Origin: Lineus longissimus
Taxonomy: Eukaryota > Nemertea > Pilidiophora > Heteronemertea > Lineidae
DNA: 64,000 nt
NCBI RefSeq assembly: GCF_910592395.1
Contig: NC_088316.1
Coordinates: 7,690,001 to 7,754,000, forward strand
Reading direction: 5' to 3'
Shown: positions 1 through 11,997 of the stretch, piece after piece
Layout: every line of letters starts with the position of its first letter
Numbering within the stretch: position 1 is the first letter of the stretch
The notes under the pieces: model-generated
What the model was told of the DNA's origin: nothing
The model's input: the letters and a program-made list of their open reading frames with translations, nothing else
Database searches by the model: none
Position numbers and translations under genes: made by a program

Positions 1-2270
1 TGAGGAGATGGAAAAGATGAAGAGTGAATTTTCCGAGGCAGAGAAATTAGTTGTAAAGCATAGTCGCTGTATCCAAGACAGCTTTCAAGGACAATCTCCG
101 CTTTCGCAGTCTAGGGAAAGGAGACCCTCCACAGAACCAGGACCGTCGTTGAGTGGAGTCAAACACTCAACACCAGCTATCCCCCCCCCAGTCGGTCAGA
201 TCAACCAATCCTATCAGCCTTGGCATCGGTGTTCAACCCCAAGTCAACTCGACAAACATCACTGCATCAGGACCACGAGAACACAGTGCTGGACATGGGA
301 CTTGAGAACAAGGTTCCATCACCTGAACTAAAACCGTCTCCGAGGACATCAGCTAGGGTGTCACAACCAGAACTGTCTCCGAAGACATCAGCTAGGGTGT
401 CACAACCAGAACCAACTCCGAAGACATCAGCTAGGGTGTCACAACCAGAACCGTCTTCATGGACCTCAGCTAGGGTGTCACAACCAGAACCGTCTTCGAG
501 GACCTCAGCTTTCGTGTCGCAACCGAACCCGTCTTTTGTGTCGCAATCAGAACCGTCTTCGAGGACCTCGGCTTTCGTGTCGCAACCGAACCCGTTTTTC
601 GTGTCGCAACCAGATCCGTCTTCGAGGACCTCAGCTTTTGTGTCGCAACCAGACCCGTCTTCGAGGACACCGGCTTATGTGTCACAACCTGATCCGTCTT
701 TAAGGACAGTAGGAAACATTTCACAACTGGAACACAGTAACGTTGCACTCAATCGATCTACAAGTCAGGAATCAGAGACCAGGGGGAAAGTTTACACTCG
801 CAACCAGTTGGATAGCGACGTCAGCAGCAGTCTGAGGAGAGTAGCAATCCCTAAGTTTACCGGGAACAAGAAGGGATATGAAGGATGGAAAGCGGCTTTC
901 TATTCGTGTGTTGACCGTGCAGTGGCCAAGCCAGAGTACAAACTTTTACGACTTCGAGAGTGTCTTGGTGGTGAAGCACTGTCAGTCATTGAGAGTCTGG
1001 GATACTCTGCTGCAGCATATGATATGGCGAAACAGAGACTTGAACGTAAATATGGAGGAGTCAGGCGAGGACTCATGCTTCGTATGGAGGAACTTGACAG
1101 TTTCAAACCAATCAGAGATGGTAACGAGAAGGACATTGAGAAACTTGCTGAACTTTTGGATGTTGTGATTGTGCATTTGAAGGATGCCAGCCAGGATACT
1201 GAACTGTCCAAAGAAAACTATTGAGAAACTTGTTAGCAAAGTATAGTCAGTGGATCTTCGACAACCACCTGTCGGAGAATGTCACAAATCTCCATGATTT
1301 CATCAATCCAGAAGCCGAATATTTGATCATGGCAGCAGAGACAATTTCAGGCATATTGAAGGAGAACCAAGGCAGTGGTGCTACGTCTGGTACCACAGCC
1401 AAGTACACCAAGAAAGATAAGCCTTCAGGAGCGTCGACGAGAACATTCATCACTCAGCAGTCTCAGAATCCAGGAAAGAAGGCAGTCTTAAGCTGTAAAG
1501 TCTGTCACAGGTCGCACGGACTATGGGCTTGTGTAGAGTTCAAGAAGTCAACAGTTGATGATCGATGGGACACTGCTGGGAAACATCAAGCTTGTTTTCG
1601 GTGTCTAGGTTACAACCATCAGGGGAGCAAATGTAGTAGAAGCAGGACGTGTGAAAACTGCCGATCGTCACAACACCACTTGCTGCATGATGGAAAGCAA
1701 CACCAAGCCCCAGCTGAGAAGAAGGAGACCGAGGTCAAGGTCGAGTCGAGGACCCATGTGTCTACCATGATGAGCACGAACGTACCTAAGTTTGTGGCAT
1801 TGAGAACAGTGCCAGTGTACCTGTCCAGTGGTACAAAGAGGATTAAAGTGAATGCTTTGCTAGATGACGCTAGCACTAGAACCTACATCAATGAGGATGT
1901 CGCGGTTGAATTTGGATTGGCCGGAGATGCAGAGACATTAGTTGTGAACGTTTTGAACAATGCTAAAGAGACGCTAGAAACTTCATTAGTTGATTTCAAG
2001 ATTAGCAGTTTAGACGGAAGAGTTAGCAGAAAAATGTCTGCTTACACAACGAAGAAACCAGTTACCGGCAATATGAAAGTGATCGATTGGAACAAGGTAA
2101 AGGAGAGATGGAGCCATTTGGAAAAGATTGAGTTCCCTAGTGCCGGTTCCAGGGCAAGGCCGATGGTGGACATACTGATAGGAGTCGATCATTTGGACCT
2201 TTTGTACTCGATCACAGACATCCGAGGGAAACCTGGCGAGCCGGTGGCAAGGCTTACCCCGTTAGGGTAG
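1..2270 (+). pseudogene. gag-pro: BEL/Pao gag-protease region (frameshifted)
   Basis: The first frame (to 1224) carries a Ser/Pro-rich repeat region followed by a DUF1759-like capsid segment at about 840-1200; the IPKFTGN...W..F motif typical of Pao gag is visible. A frameshift at about 1221 moves the reading to the second frame (1221-2270). That frame continues the capsid tail, has a Cys/His knuckle region at about 1490-1690 (CKVCHRSHGLWAC, CFRCLGYNHQGSKC), and then a DUF1758-like retropepsin at about 1790-2270 with the LDDASTRTYI active-site strand, a variant of the usual D-[ST]-G type site. The second frame stops at a TAG at about 2268, where the family normally has a tryptophan codon, so this looks like a nonsense mutation rather than the natural end. 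Confidence 0.85.
345..712 (+). repeat. Coding minisatellite in BEL gag (period about 42-51 bp)
   Basis: About eight degenerate units encode variations of TSA(R/F)VSQPEPS(S/P). The units keep the reading frame, so the array expanded by whole codons. Early units read ARVSQPE and later ones AFVSQPN/D, which shows two sub-blocks of expansion. It forms a disordered Ser/Pro-rich linker before the capsid domain. Confidence 0.8.
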
Positions 2271-2272
2271 AC

Positions 2273-3756
2273 GTGCTTAGGAAACCCTGATGGTGAGACC
2301 GATACAACCAGTACGAATTTCACCTTTTTGACGAGAGATGATGACGCTAGCCTGAACCAGTTGGTACGTCGCTATTGGGACATCGATGATTCACCAGACA
2401 CTCTGCTAGTGAAGCTTGATGACAAGGAGGCGGATGAAGACAGTAACCGAGACGTTGAGTTATGATGGTGAAAGCTACAAGGTGGGCTTACCGTGGAAGG
2501 AAATAACGTGTAAGGATGATATACCTGATAGCTACAAGATGGCGCTCAGTAGGCTTGAAAATACTGAAAAAAGACTGAAGAAGGATCCTGGTGTCAAGGA
2601 AGCGTACAGCAACGTAATAGAGAGTTATCAGCAGAAGGAATACATCAGAAAGGTGCCAGAAGCAGACCAGGCTAAAAAGGGGTGGTACCTGCCACACTTC
2701 CCCATACTTAGGTCTGATAAGTCAACAACTAAGACACGCTTAGTTTTCGATGCCTCAGCTAAGACCGAAGGAGTTGCACTGAACGACCTAGTGCACCAGG
2801 GATCCAAACTGCAGAATGCAGACCGCAGTGAGCAGAATGCAGACCAGACACACATGCAGCCGTCACGTTACGACAGTTGGGAGAAACTTTGTCGCGTAAT
2901 GGCATGGACCCAGAGATTCATCGATCACCTTCGCCTCCCAGCAAACCTACGGAGGGGAGGTGTTCTGACCCCAGACGAGATCAGAGATGCTGAGGTTTTC
3001 TTCATCAAAACCTGCCAGAAGGAAGCATTTTAGGCGGAGATCAGAGCACTTCAACTAGGGAAAGAACTGCCAGCTGGCTCAAAGCTGCTACCTTTGAGGC
3101 CTATCTTGGATAGCGACGGAGTACTGAGGTCAAATAGTCGTTTGAGTTATGCCGAATCGATACCCTGGGAGATGAAATATCCTGTGATCCTGCCTAGATG
3201 TCATGTGACTAAGTTGATAGTCAAGAACTGCCACGAAGAGAACCATCATGGTGGGACTAACCAAGTTCTAGCCCAGTTGTCATCAAAATACTGGGTGATT
3301 TCGGCCAGAGAAGTAATCCGAGAATGGGAACAAGAGTGCAAGGCTCCTCAGTGTAGGTTAAGGAGAGCTTTACCCTATAACCCACTGATGGCGCCACTAC
3401 CGGAATTCAGAAGCAGGAAGTCGATGCGGGCCTTCAACGAATGCTAAGTGGATTTTGGAGGACCGTTTAGTACTGAGCAAGGTCGAGGACGAGTACGGCA
3501 GAAACGATATCTGTGTCTATTCACATGCTTGGCAACACGAGCAGTTCATTTGGAGATAGCATTTAGCATGGACACTGATAGTTTCCTAAATGCCTTCTTT
3601 CAATTTGCACCGAGACGGAGTTGTCAGGGTTGCTCAAGTCAAAGTTGGAGAGAAGGTGATAAAACGACCTGTCGCGAAACTCTGTCCTTTGGAGCACTAC
3701 AGCGAGGAGGAGTCGGATTAGAGACATTTTATAGGACATTTAAATTATGTGAATAG
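2273..3756 (+). pseudogene. pol: BEL/Pao pol remnant with two large internal deletions
   Basis: The start of the Pao RT is present: GLPWKE at about 2485, the Y(L/I)PH block at about 2690, and the TRLVFDASAK motif at about 2735. Just after the GSKLQN-like motif (about 2815) the sequence jumps to the post-RNase H region, so the YxDD palm and RNase H are missing. The integrase zinc finger follows (HEENHHGG, about 3235; C-x-C partners about 3340), then the start of the core (VDFGGPF, about 3450; [13 protein letters not shown]). A second deletion joins this to the DUF5641-like tail ([12 protein letters not shown], about 3620). Stops at 3031 and 3445 also break it. Both deletions make it incapable of encoding a working polyprotein. 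Confidence 0.85.
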
Positions 3757-4204
3757 TGGAAGTGAAGGACACTTGTAGTAGGGTTGAATGGGTAAACGCC
3801 GAGGGTTAACATCAGGACTAGGACACTAATTCACATGTTTGTGTTCTCATGGAACTAAACATGATATAGTTATTTCATGGACATTTTTCATTGAGATTTG
3901 CTACACATCCAGTGTACTGCAATGGTGTAGCATTGAGGACAATTTTATAAGGGAGTTTGCCTTTAAAGAGAGTAATTAGTCTTCCACTGCAATCAAGGAC
4001 CTGTATCTACTAGTGATTCATTCTCAGAGGAGAACTGTGAATTGTTTTTCAATAGTTATACTGTTATAGTTGGACTTTCAAAATAAGTGTGTGGACAGTT
4101 TTAAGTGCTAACAGGAGTACTTTTAAATCATTCAGTTAGCCTGGAGATCAAGATGTGTTTTTGTAAGGTTGAGCTTTGTCAGGGAAACCCCAAGGAGGGG
4201 AGGC

Positions 4205-4440
4205 TGTTCAGATGCATTTGGTCGCTAGTAGGCGCTTTTTAGTTGGTCGGTTGTTGTCGCTGCTAAAACAACAACTACCTCACGGCGTGGATGGAACGTC
4301 ACGGCGTTGCTGGAAATGAGCACGAAATGATGAGGACGAAAGTTTTTGTAATGAATGAATATTGAGTTTATTAAATGATATAATCTACAGATTGCCGAGT
4401 TATATCCGATTACGTCGAACAGACGGTGTTCAAGTTGTTT
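4205..4440 (+). repeat. Probable 3' LTR of the BEL element
   Basis: A purine tract (CCCCAAGGAGGGGAGG) ends at about 4203 and is followed by TGTTCAGATG..., the usual TG start of an LTR. The right end is uncertain. No second LTR is in the window to compare, so the end at about 4440 is an estimate made before the next tandem array begins. Confidence 0.5.
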
Positions 4441-4443
4441 AGT

Positions 4444-4690
4444 GAGTCATAAAAGTATATCAGGGTAAACCTACACTTAAACACTTTTAGTTTGATATCA
4501 AACACGGATGACACCTTTCGCTGTAACCGTCTCCAAGTAGGTCAGTTGGTAATGAAAATGGGTTAGCACAAACCTACTGTTCATTATCTTTAGTTCGATA
4601 CCAAACACGACTACTTTAGCTATAACAGTCTTAAAGTAGGGCAGAAGGTCATAAAAGTATGTCAGTGCAAATCTCTCCTTCATTACCTCG
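4444..4690 (+). repeat. Tandem repeat, about 103-bp unit, about 2.4 copies
   Basis: Units share GTCATAAAAGTAT(A/G)TCAG, GTTTGATA(T/C)CAAACACGA and AAGTAGG(T/G)CAG. Landmarks recur at about 4445, 4545 and 4648. No coding sense is seen. Confidence 0.7.
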
Positions 4691-4730
4691 AGCTTAGATT
4701 AGTTCTTGTGACACTGCCCTATTCCCTCCC

Positions 4731-5090
4731 ACAATGCAGTCTCTAGATTGTGACGTGAGGCATGATGCCATCTCTAACATCACCCTCTCTACTCGCATAT
4801 CAATCAGGCTACAATGCGGTCTCTTACTCGATTGTGACATGATGCATAATGTCGTCTCTTTCATTCTCTTATATCAATCAGGCTACAACAAAGTCTTACT
4901 TGACTGTGACATCAGGCATGATAACGTCTCATACATCATGCTCTTCTCTTTTATCGATCAGGCTACAATGTGGTCACTTACTTGATTGTGACATCACCCT
5001 CTTGTCTCATATCATTCAGGCGACAATGCGGTATCTTACTTGATTGTGACATGAAGCATGATGACGTCTCTTACATCACCATACCCCTTG
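4731..5090 (+). repeat. Tandem repeat, 58-80-bp unit, five copies
   Basis: Each unit starts ACAATGCGGTCTCTTACT and contains GATTGTGACAT.A.GCATGATG and CAATCAGGCT. Starts are near 4731, 4810, 4884, 4963 and 5021. Unit length varies through internal deletions. Several short open frames crossing it are artefacts of the repeat. Confidence 0.8.
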
Positions 5091-7495
5091 CCTGACCTCT
5101 TCTGAAAAGGTGCTCGACTTTCAGTTGCAAGTTGTGGGAAATTTTCATGTAGAAACAATTTGGTTTCCTGGTGTCACATTATCAGACGCAGTGCCGTCTT
5201 TACACTGGCAGATAAACTAAACATAAAGGACTCCAATTGCGCCGTGGATAATTTATTTTCTGAGGCATTTCCCTCTCTCTTGACCCAGGGTCGAGCACGA
5301 CAGTAAAGGGGTAGGAATTTTGACTCGACCTAAGGTCGAGCATGACACTAGTATAAGGATTAAAGGTTGCATGTTCAAGAGTTTAGGTTTAATAGGCAAG
5401 CTTTATTTTCTAATATTATAATAAATAAAAATTCAAAGATGCCTATTAAAATTCAAGGCTTCTTTATTCAATCAACTTGTATAATACAGTAAAACAAGAC
5501 CAACCGTGAAGGACAAATCAGCTAAGATACAGCGTCTTCTTTCCCGATCCTGTCAATCTCATGGCTGACTGGGTGACTGGTTTCGTGTCACCAGTTCCAC
5601 AGCATGCACAGCAACACCACTTTGCCAGTGGAGACCACCGGAATGACTCGTAGATTATAGACTGCATAATCCTGTAAACATGAGAAAAAATATCACTTTG
5701 TAAAAAAACACTATCAAAATAAGATATTTATTATCAACATTCCCGATTATGTTACAAAAACAATGAATAGTCTGTGCTGATACGCGAAAACCGTGAGAGG
5801 ATATACAATACAACCCTGTATGGCTTGCTGTTGGTGATAAGGTAAAACATAAATGTACAAAAAAAGATCAAAACTTTTGTGAAAAACTAGTGAAACGGCT
5901 GGGGGGGGGGGGGCGGGGGATAAAATAAAGTTAATAAATTTGAAAAAGTTCACCCTTATTTACTGACGTTCACCTTGGTAGAGTTTGGACACATGGCTTG
6001 CAATGCATACTTTACTTCCCTGTACATATGTTGCAGTGTATTGCATTTGTTCATGTACCGGTATCTAACTGTAATGTATGGTAAATAATGTAGGCCCAGT
6101 TCATGCAGCTCCTCACGGTTTTCCGTATCAGCATAGACTGAGAATGGCAGTTTTATTGTCCGTTAAAAATACCTCGCAATTCCAGCAGACTACTTCGTCG
6201 CTATTATTTGCGTACTCTGACCAGTGTAACTATCAAAGGTGTACAATATCATTGTTATTTTGACAAGAAACATGAGAAAACGTCGACTTCTTGTGAAGCG
6301 GTCCGCCATGTTTGTTCATCTAGCGTTCGGGTTTGTTTTGATTACGTCGGTGATGTTTATAAATACAAAGAGGCTATTCTTATAACAAAGTTTTGTCTGG
6401 ATTTCAAAGTCATTCTCCTGTAGTTGTTATATCTATGTGTAATAGATAATTGTGAAGTATTACGATTATTTCATTCTGATGATTGGGAAGAAGTTTTTGC
6501 AACACCGTTTTGTGTATAAAATGTACTAGGGCGTTCATGTGTGTTTTGATCTTCGACTTCGACTCAATGACTGAGCAAATTTAACGAGACAGAAAGCCAA
6601 AAACGGTAACACTTCCCATGTAAACAAGCTGTGGGAGTCATTCTATACTATGACTTTTCAAATAACAGTTGTCATGGCCAATTGTACCTAGCAAATCAAG
6701 AGAAAATACAGAGAAAACTCACCCTGGTTTCTGTCAAAATGTCTACCGTACGTAGATGAACTGAGCGCATGAATCTGGGTTTCTCTACTCTCACTATTTA
6801 TGTTTTCAGTTTTGACCCCCTAGTGGCCAAGTCAAGAATCAGACCGGACCGAAATTGAGTTTCAAAGGTCATCTGACCTAGGGGGTCATGCATACAACGT
6901 TTTTAGCCGTAGGTGCCCGTTTTCAGCTTTTTAAAAGGCTACGGCATACTCCGGAGGTGCCCCCATATGGGTTGATAAATAAATATTTCTATAAATGTCG
7001 ACTTTCCAGAAATACTGTCTAAGACCTGTACTTTCATTTTAGTGTAAAAGTCTGAAAATTGTGAGTGAAATTGACAGATGAAGTCAGTGTATTTTTAGTC
7101 AATAAAATGGTGTCATTTCTCCTGAAATCGCTGAAAAACGTTTTTGCCTCCCATTCATGCCTGAATATTTTTTCGGAAAAATACTCTACCATTGGTAACC
7201 TTATCATAAGACTAATCAATGGTAAAAATTTCAGCGAAATAGATGACCCCCACTTTATCACCTTTTGCATGGTCTAGCTGTGGACGGACCCCTAACTTGT
7301 CTTTCTGATATGGCCCCTTTGATATTGCATTTGATTTTCATTGCAGTTCAATCTTTCAGCCCATGCAATCAATGGAATGGCCCAGCCTGCGCCACAAGTA
7401 TAATGCTAGGAGTAATGAAACCAGTACATGCCAGAAAGATGGAAAATGAATGAACAGTATGGTACAACCTGTATGGACTGCACCTCAAAGAAACC
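5091..7495. other. Intergenic, no gene seen
   Basis: No supported gene. There is a G-run at 5901-5919 and an inverted repeat of about 30 bp (5768-5800 with 6106-6140, around GCTGATACGCGAAAACCGTGAG), possibly a small MITE. One degenerate monomer of the CCCCCTGGTGGCCAAGT repeat family lies at about 6805-6920. Confidence 0.5.
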
Positions 7496-7499
7496 TTTG

Positions 7500-8300
7500 G
7501 TGAACCAAAGTACAAAGCAGGTGACAGTGAAAGAATTTCAGTACAAGTCTATTTTCGGCAAAGGCTACCTTCCTAATTACACCAAGGAAGTCTTCCAAAT
7601 CAGAAAGATCATATTCACACACCCTATCGTCTACAAGCTTGAACAACATCACAAAGAAGAAATTCAAGGATATTTCTACAAGCACATATTGAGTTACGTT
7701 CATAATCCAGAACAATTAGAGAGCAAGATCAAGAAGATCTTAACCCTATAACACCTGGAGGCGCCTGATGACGCCTGCTGCCGATCTCACTCGAGGCACC
7801 CGATGACGCCCAAACACCCATATGACGCCCAAGACCCATATTCAAATTTCGCGTGCTTAGCTACCGATCTCCTTCAGAGCGCCACCTATTATAAATCTAT
7901 GAAACTTAAGCTTTCAAATGCCCAGATGAACAATGGTGGTTGCCGTAGAAGTTTTTGAGATATTTGACGATTAAGTTTTTGTTTCTCTTCAAGCCATTAA
8001 ATGCATGTTGGACATTCGAATTGCTGAAATGGATCGTTTGTTTGATTCCGATTTGGATGTACCCTATCTAATAGGAAATTTCATCTTCTTTCAAATAAAC
8101 GGGACTTGTAATACATTATTTGGAAGTTCAGGGGCCTAGGGGAATAAGCACTTGAACTGGCATTGGCTCTAGGTGTTATAGGGTTAAGGTACAACTTACA
8201 AGACCAGTTAAGGTAAAAATACGGATTGGCAAAGTGGAAGGGCTTCAGTGAAAAATTCAACAAATGGTTGCCAGTTTCTGAGATAACGGGGCTAAAAACC
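7500..8300 (+). pseudogene. Polinton/Maverick-like integrase C-terminal fragment, split by a MITE
   Basis: The frame to 7743 carries a GKGYLPNYTKEVF block and a VYKL...EIQGYFY block, which resemble the SH3-like C-terminal part of Polinton-type (c-integrase) retroviral-like integrases. The frame is interrupted exactly at a TTAA by the element at 7744-8183. It resumes at 8184 in the same phase, and after one stop (8214-8216) shows a WKGFSEKFNKWLP block typical of the integrase chromodomain. The catalytic core is absent, so only the C-terminal part survives. Family assignment rests on motif recall, not a search; a related rve-integrase transposon is possible. Confidence 0.6.
7744..8183. mobile_element. 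piggyBac-type MITE with TTAA duplications
   Basis: A 440-bp element is flanked on both sides by TTAA (7740-7743 and 8184-8187) and has perfect terminal inverted repeats CCCTATAACACCT / AGGTGTTATAGGG. The TTAA target and the CCC start fit piggyBac-type transposition. No transposase frame is present. The interior has short GATGACGCC(C/T) repeats near the left end. Removing it rejoins the integrase fragment. Confidence 0.88.
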
Positions 8301-9070
8301 TAATGTAAAAACTTTTGATCCTTTGAATGGTCAGTATGATGAACATCACAAATATTTAAGCGAGTTCTACCTTTTTTGGTGTTCTTTGTTTTAGCCGTCT
8401 GGTGGCCAAGTTGAGAATCAAACTCGACCGATTCTTCGGCGCGACATACCTTTGGCTCGCCCTCTATTAGCACACCAAATTTCATGTCAAAATATTTTGT
8501 CGTTGAGAAGTGACAGAGCGGAAGGGAAAATATGAGTCTGGCGATTTTTGGCGAGACTCATCTTCAGATGTCCTTCACACCTTCCACTAAATTTAGATTG
8601 GATTGCTTGTGTCGTTTAGAAGCTACAATTTTGAAATGAGCCCAAAGCTGGTGCCACATACCATTCCATGTCCTCCTCTACAAACTTCGGGGGACAACAA
8701 AGTACTGGAAACACATTGCTGAAAACATACTGACCTTATAAGTTTCTATTTTACTCTCATGTGGAAAATGAAGCGTGGCAACAAAGAGATGATGGTGTCT
8801 ACTCTCTGTCCCTTTAGTATATAAGTGATTCGCCAGAATTTGTGAAACAAAGTTTTTTCCTCCGCCTGTCCATCCGTGAAGGGAGATCGCTAGAGCTTTA
8901 CTTGGGTTAGAATTAGTAACATGACCCTGTAAAAAGACAGAAGGATCTTCAGATTGGATGAGGCAACAGGAGACAAAATTTTGAATTTCATCTCAGTGGC
9001 AGCGGTCTCCTATCCTACTACATGTAGCAGGCTTTTTAATAAACACCTCGTCTAGAGCTAGGCCTTAGTC
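8300..9070. other. Intergenic with degenerate repeat fragments
   Basis: A piece of the GGTGGCCAAGTTGAGAATC monomer family lies at about 8398-8500. Nothing else is recognised. Confidence 0.4.
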
Positions 9071-11257
9071 CTCACTTTTTGACTTTAACCACATGGTGGC
9101 TAAACCAGGAAACGAACCGGAACTGCAAGATTTCATAACGTAGGGTTACATATGTACCAAGTTTCAACTCAATTGCTCCAGTAAAATACGAAACATGCCA
9201 CAATCGGCCAATTTATGCCATTTGATTTGTGTGACCTTGAAAAGTAGGTCAAATGAAACCCTTGTGATATGTCATGTATCCTCATTACATGTACCTATCA
9301 ATAAAATTTGGTGATGATTGAGCCCGCATTCAGGGATATAGCACTTTCTGTTTTTTTCGGTTTCCGCCACCTCGGGAAAAACTCAAGAAACGAACCGACC
9401 AAACTTTTGGTCTCCGAGGTGTCAGTACACAGTGGAACATATGTTCCAAGTTTCAAGTCATATGATAAAATTTACCAACGATCAAACAGTTTCAGTGTTT
9501 TTGATTTTAGCTACCTGGCAGCCAAACCAGGTATCGAACCAAGCCGAAATTTAGTCTGCAATGTTTCATAACATAGACCTTCACGTGAACCAAGTTTCAG
9601 GTCAAGAGCGCCAGTAGTTATGTAACATGCCACCATCAGCCAATATACGTTATTAGAGCCCAGTGACCTTGAAAAGTAGGTCAAATTGAAACCTGTGTGA
9701 TATGTTATGTGTCATATATATTACATGTACCTAAGATAAAAATTTGGTGATGATCAAGCCCTTATTTAGGGGGATATATAATATAGCTTCTAGTTGCAAA
9801 ATCGGGAATCGAACCGGACTGAAATTTGATCTCCCTGACGTCAGGTGTGATGATGGTGGTGGTGAGTTTGACCACTTGATTACCCCTAATTCAAAATGTC
9901 ATGGTGGTAAGTAAAACTGATGTGAAAAAGACATATCTTTTGAAGAACTGAACATAATAAATGTGGAGATACAAGTTATCATCTGGTACTAGTATTTTTT
10001 GATTGCAAATGACTTTGGGAGACTTGGCTTTACGATTTGGCCATCTGGTGGCCAAGTGGTGAATAAAAAAAAACGTATGATATGAGATGCATCCTTGCTA
10101 GGAGAACCTACCAGAATTGTTTATTGAAAACGACTCACTCTTAGGTGATAAATATATCACACTTTTTAGGTTTCCACTTCTGGCCCCCTGGTGGCCAAGT
10201 TAAGAACCAGAGCGGACATCAATTTATTGTCAGAGGTCACCTGACCTGGAGGTGCTGTGAACAAAGTTTCAAGATCATAGCTTGAATAGTGGATAAGGAA
10301 AGTGCCATAGTTACACACAAACGACTAATTTACCCCATTTGACATCTGTGACCTTGAATATTAGGTCAAATCAAAAACCCGTAGGATATGTGAAGTATCC
10401 TTGCTTGGAGTACCATAAAATATCATTGAAAACAAGACACTAATAAGCGTAATATTGCACTTTGTACCTTTTTTAGTTTTGGCCCCAATGGCCAAGTCGA
10501 GAATCAGATGAGACCGAAAGTTGGTGTCAGATGTTATCTTATTTAGGGAGTAATGTGTACTAAGTTTCAAGTTCATAGCTTCAGCAGTTAAGAAACGTGC
10601 CACAGTTACACTCGAATGGCCAATTTACGCATTTGACCTCTGCGACCTTAAAAGTTACGTCAAATCAAAAACCCGCTTGATATATGATGAATCTTTGCTA
10701 GGAGTACCTACCATAAAAATTTGTGCGATTGCGATTTCACACTTTTTAGGTTTTAACTTTTGGACCCCTGGTGGCCAAGTCCAGAATCATATCGGACCAA
10801 AATTCGGTGTCAGAGGTTATCTGATTTAAATGTCAAGTTACAGCGGTTAAGAAACGTGCCATACATGTAGTTACCCTCAAACGACCAATTGATGCAATTT
10901 GACCTCTGCGACTTTGAAAATTAGCTCAAATCAAAAACCCATATGATATGTGATGTATCCTTGCTAGGAGTACCTACCTTAAACATTTTAGCGAAAAACA
11001 AGTTGCTTATAAGCGACATATCATACTTTTTAGGTTTTAACTTTTGGCCCCTGGTGGCCAAGTGGAGAATCAGATTGGACTGAAGGTCAGAGTCACCAAA
11101 ACGGGGGGGGGGGGGGGGGGGGAGGGGAGGGGGGAGGTTAAGAAACCTGCCACTGTTTTTGACCTAAAACAGGATACAGACAACGACAACGACGGATTAC
11201 AGATGTTATCGGACACTGGTGTTGTATAGACTCCCCTACGGTGAGAAAAAAATAACG
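9070..11257 (+). repeat. Degenerate array of about 350-bp monomers ending like element family B
   Basis: Monomers repeat the order CCCCTGGTGGCCAAGT, AATCAGATCGGACCGAAAT, a GTCAGAGGT block, CAAGTTTCAAGTTCATAGC, GTTAAGAAACGTGCCA, a CCATTTGACCTCTGTGACC block, AAGTAGGTCAAAT and a stretch ending TATCACACTTTTTAGG. Several monomers can be counted, with divergence increasing to the left. The array ends at about 11232-11257 with CTCCCCTACGGTGAG followed by an A-run, the 3' end of family B described at 39501-40912. It is probably an old, extended family B copy. Confidence 0.7.
11103..11137 (+). repeat. Long G-run
   Basis: Twenty or so consecutive G, then GAGGGGAGGGGGG. It lies inside the last monomer, just upstream of the position where other copies have the GAC microsatellite. 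It may form a G-quadruplex, and its length may be unstable or mis-assembled. Confidence 0.8.
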
Positions 11258-11744
11258 AACAAATTAAATAAATGACAGTTGAGGTTTCGAAGTCGCTGAT
11301 ATAGGTGACAGAGGATTGGGGTTGGGGTTAGAACCGTTATTTGTTATTAGTGATTGTTTACGATGTATTATTGATGTCCAAGAATAGGGCATCTAACAAT
11401 AGAAATGTACAAGGTAACATTGGAAAATGTGATATCAAAACTTTTGGAATTTAATATTTGAAGAAAAAAAAGTACCAGAGTGTGGCGGAACAGGAAAAGC
11501 ACAGCAGACACACAGGCTGTTGTGACGTTGTGCAGATTTTTCTGTATACGACCATCTTAATGGCAGTGTGGGAAGATGTCCTATCATCTCAACTTCACAA
11601 AAAGATATCATCCCACCAGGAAGATGTGTATGTAAGCACATACATTAATGTCAATTGAGAACCTTAGATAAATCTATTCTTCAATTCTTTTCAGATAGGC
11701 CACAGGTAGGGAGGCCCACCACCAGTGCATCAGTATGCAAGCAC

Positions 11745-11997
11745 CAGCCATAGTTAGACTCAAACGGCAAATTTACACCATTTGACCTCTGTTCAGCGTC
11801 AGAGGTTAAATCTGATGTAGGGGGTCATGTGAACTAAGTTTCAAGTTCATAGTTCAGAGCTTTAGCAGTTAAGAAACATGCTCCTGTTTTTGAAACAGGA
11901 TACAGACAATGACAATGGTCAACGAGGGATGACGATGACGACGCGGGATGCCAGACAATGCTGTATTGTCTTGACCTAACTATGGTGAGCAAAAACG
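11745..11997 (+). repeat. Family B 3' fragment
   Basis: Contains the CAAACGGCAAATTTACACC, AAGTTTCAAGTTCATAG and TTAAGAAACATGC blocks, a degenerate GACAATGAC microsatellite, and an end CTATGGTGAGCAAAAAC that matches the CTACGGTGAGCCAAAAA terminus of family B. Confidence 0.6.

Larger units (their letters stand above)
1..4440 (+). mobile_element. BEL/Pao LTR retrotransposon, decayed, 5' end outside the window
   Basis: A BEL/Pao-class retrotransposon is recognisable from the order gag (DUF1759-like), CCHC knuckles, DUF1758-like aspartic protease, the start of Pao-type RT, H2C2 integrase finger, integrase core start and the DUF5641-like pol tail, followed by a purine tract and a probable 3' LTR. 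The 5' LTR and the start of gag lie left of the window. The copy is dead: there are frameshifts near 1221 and 2420, an in-frame TAG at about 2268, a stop at 3031, and two internal deletions that remove most of RT/RNase H (near 2815-2850) and most of the integrase core (near 3605). The right boundary is approximate because only one LTR is visible. Confidence 0.9.

Noticed and set aside
4731-5090. CRISPR-like direct repeats
   Set aside because: Units are contiguous with no unique spacers and the context is metazoan; it is an ordinary tandem repeat.
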